Origin: an uncultured Candidatus Actinomarina sp.
GTDB lineage: Bacteria > Actinomycetota > Acidimicrobiia > Actinomarinales > Actinomarinaceae
DNA length: 64,000 nt
Assembly (NCBI GenBank): GCA_902625455.1
Contig: CACOBL010000001.1
Span: forward strand, 180,191-244,190
Reading direction: 5' to 3'
Shown here: in pieces, positions 62,362-64,000 of the stretch
How positions within the stretch are numbered: position 1 is the stretch's first letter
How the letters are laid out: the number at the start of each line of letters is the position of its first letter
The notes under the pieces: generated by a model
What the model was told of the DNA's origin: nothing
Seen by the model: only the letters and a program-made list of their open reading frames with translations
Databases searched by the model: none
Position numbers and translations under genes: made by a program

Positions 62362-63722
62362 GTGAAACAATTGGAATTGTTGGTATGGGAGTAATGGGTA
62401 AAAACATTGCTTTAAATTTTTCTGATAATGGAGTAAATGTAGTTTTATTTAATAAGTCTGAGAAAAAGATTAATAACCTTATTGATAAGAGTTCTAAAAA
62501 AAATATATATGGATTTACACAACTTGATGAGTTCGTAAATTATATTGAAAAACCAAGAAAAATTCTTTTAATGGTCCCATCTGGTGAAGCTACCAATAGT
62601 ATCTCAAAAGAGTTATTTAACTTGCTTGAACCCGAAGATATTTTAATTGATGGGGGGAATTCTTTTTATAAAGATAGCATTGAACTCGGAAATAAATGTA
62701 AGGAAAAAAATATAAGCTTTATAGGTATGGGTGTTTCAGGTGGAGAAACAGGAGCAAGACATGGACCTGCATTAATGCTTGGCTCTAGTGACGACATTCC
62801 AGAAAATTTATTATCAATGATCAAATCTATATCAGCAAAAAGCAGTTACGGAGATTGCGTTGGCGTTTACAAAGGTTACGGTACTGGACACTTTATAAAA
62901 ATGCTACATAATGGAATTGAGTATGCTGAAATGCAAATACTTGCAGAAAGTTATAGTATTTTAAAGAGTTCTAACCTTAGTAATATTGAAATTAGTAATT
63001 TTTTTAAAAGTCTTAAAGAAAAAAATCAATCTTCTTACTTAATTGAAATATCTTCAGAAATAATAAAAAAGAAAACAAATAACGAATATCTAATTGATAA
63101 TATTAAGCCTATTGCCAATAACAAAGGCACTGGTAAATTAACGGTAGAAACGTCTCTAGAATACAACTTTCCTTTGCCTAGTATCTATGAAGCTTTTAAC
63201 GCAAGGGTAGAGAGCCATTTTCAAAAGATTTGGCCTAAAGTTACACATTCAAAAAATTTAAATGTAAATTTAAATAAAATCGAAAATACAATATATTTTG
63301 CGCGTCTTTCAACTTTGATTCAAGGAATTTTATTTATTGAGCATTTCAGCAACAAGGAAAGCCTTGAAATTAAAATTCCAGAAGTATTACAAAATTGGCT
63401 ATCAGGGTGCATTATTCGATCTGACTTGCTTCAAGAAATTAAAGAAATTTATGAAGGGATTTCAACAGACTCATCCATTGTTGAAATAGAGGAAATACAA
63501 AATCAATTAGAAGAGAAACTAGATGACATGAAAATAACAATTAATGAATGTGTTGAAAGTCAAGTTGCTATACCGGTAATTTATTCCTCATATAATTGGT
63601 ATATCAATTCCTCGAATAATTTTAACCCTTCATCATTAATCCAAGCTCAACGAGATTTTTTTGGCGCACACATGGTCCAACTTTTAAATGAGGATGAATT
63701 TATACACTTAGACTGGGTTTGA
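62358..63722 (+). CDS. gnd: 6-phosphogluconate dehydrogenase
   Basis: Gnd converts 6-phosphogluconate to ribulose-5-phosphate in the oxidative pentose phosphate pathway. The 454-residue protein has the Rossmann start IGIVGMGVMGKNIALNF, substrate loop GVSGGETGARHGPALMLG (about 126-143) and GYGTGHFIKMLHNGIEY with the catalytic Lys (usually GAGH; here GTGH). The C-terminal segment IPVIYSSYNWY and RDFFGAHMVQ, typical of long-type (dimeric) enzymes, is present. The cofactor-binding NKS (usually NR) suggests altered NADP binding, uncertain. Confidence 0.92.
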   Translation: MSETIGIVGMGVMGKNIALNFSDNGVNVVLFNKSEKKINNLIDKSSKKNIYGFTQLDEFVNYIEKPRKILLMVPSGEATNSISKELFNLLEPEDILIDGGNSFYKDSIELGNKCKEKNISFIGMGVSGGETGARHGPALMLGSSDDIPENLLSMIKSISAKSSYGDCVGVYKGYGTGHFIKMLHNGIEYAEMQILAESYSILKSSNLSNIEISNFFKSLKEKNQSSYLIEISSEIIKKKTNNEYLIDNIKPIANNKGTGKLTVETSLEYNFPLPSIYEAFNARVESHFQKIWPKVTHSKNLNVNLNKIENTIYFARLSTLIQGILFIEHFSNKESLEIKIPEVLQNWLSGCIIRSDLLQEIKEIYEGISTDSSIVEIEEIQNQLEEKLDDMKITINECVESQVAIPVIYSSYNWYINSSNNFNPSSLIQAQRDFFGAHMVQLLNEDEFIHLDWV

Positions 63723-63747
63723 TTCTCATATAAACTACAATTTGTTA

Positions 63748-64000
63748 ATGAATCAAAATATTTTACTTCCAAAATTAGCAATACCTAACAGATATGAAAT
63801 AAATCTTGATATCGACCTTAAAAATTTTAAATATCTTGGAAAGGAAATTGTATTCATAGAGGTTGTAGAGGACACTGACGAAATACATTTACACTCAGTC
63901 GGTTTAACAATCAATTCTTCTTTTATAGAAGATGATAATGGGGTACATATTGAGGGGTCTGTAAATTATCTCAATGAAGATGAGAAAATAATAATAAACT
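63748..64000 (+). CDS. pepN: M1-family aminopeptidase N, N-terminal fragment
   Basis: The frame begins with ATG 63748 and leaves the window after 84 codons. The start LPKLAIPNRYEINLDIDLKNFKYLGKEIV matches the beta-saddle domain that opens M1 aminopeptidases (P-x-x-Y-x-L...F-x-G-x-x-x), and DEIHLHSVGLTI fits the next strand (usually I-x-L-H-x-x-x-L). The zinc motif would lie beyond the edge, so activity cannot be judged. It lies 25 bp after gnd. Confidence 0.75.
   Translation, partial: MNQNILLPKLAIPNRYEINLDIDLKNFKYLGKEIVFIEVVEDTDEIHLHSVGLTINSSFIEDDNGVHIEGSVNYLNEDEKIIIN

Noticed and set aside
1..64000. CRISPR array, insertion sequence, prophage or integrated element
   Set aside because: No repeat-spacer pattern, transposase, integrase or att-like repeats were seen, and base composition looks even throughout.
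1..64000. Selenoprotein gene with in-frame TGA in this window
   Set aside because: The recognised genes are full length for their families, and I found no convincing in-frame continuation past a TGA; this was by eye and not exhaustive.

Overview
The window is a gene-dense, AT-rich bacterial chromosome segment (my impression is low-thirties %GC; not calculated) with housekeeping genes, two transport operons, two tRNA genes and two riboswitches. I see no transposase, integrase, phage gene or CRISPR array. CarD, DisA, ClpC, a one-piece tilS-hpt-ftsH-folE-folP-folB-folK-panC-coaX-lysS block, and topA close to tmk-holB, in an order like that of Mycobacterium, point to an actinobacterium. The low GC, short gaps and many 4-nt gene overlaps suggest a streamlined aquatic lineage of the Candidatus Actinomarina type; that placement is inference.

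Layout. 1-290: 5' part of a CvpA-like membrane protein. 407-6037: branched-chain amino acid ABC transporter, with the binding lipoprotein facing the livHMGF operon and sharing a bidirectional terminator with it, plus an unknown membrane protein that starts directly after tRNA-Thr. 6153-10377: rlmB-cysS-ispF-carD-disA. 10458-11276: zinc-ribbon membrane protein. 11273-16284: nucleoside-type (BMP) ABC transporter. 16427-29676: clpC, a divergent polyprenyl synthase, then lysS-coaX-panC-folK-folB-(dead phosphatase-like protein)-folP-folE-ftsH-hpt-tilS-small membrane protein. 29740-33294: 5'-3' exonuclease, then metY and metK, each behind a SAM-type riboswitch. 33489-38848: MFS transporter, AlkA-like glycosylase, cytochrome P450, metallo-beta-lactamase protein, holB, tmk. 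38845-48533: MFS exporter, topA, glycosyltransferase, a double histidine-phosphatase protein, membrane pyrophosphatase, cation/proton antiporter. 48630-52813: leuC-leuD, alanine dehydrogenase, indoleamine-dioxygenase-like protein. 52877-57891: photolyase-related protein, GDPD, TldE, TldD. 57944-60535: primary sigma factor, heme A synthase, HTH membrane protein. 60588-64000: tRNA-Sec, a GroES-like protein, hflX, gnd and the start of an M1 aminopeptidase.

The genes describe a heterotroph that takes up amino acids and nucleosides, makes folate and part of pantothenate, controls methionine and SAM synthesis by riboswitch, respires through a heme A oxidase and runs ion-pumping pyrophosphatase energetics. 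The most noteworthy points are a selenocysteine tRNA, two SAM riboswitches with a minimal P2, a phosphatase-like folate-operon protein without its catalytic cysteine, a photolyase-related protein lacking two of four expected Fe-S cysteines, and -10 motifs placed for leaderless mRNAs. I did not find a clearly new multi-gene system.
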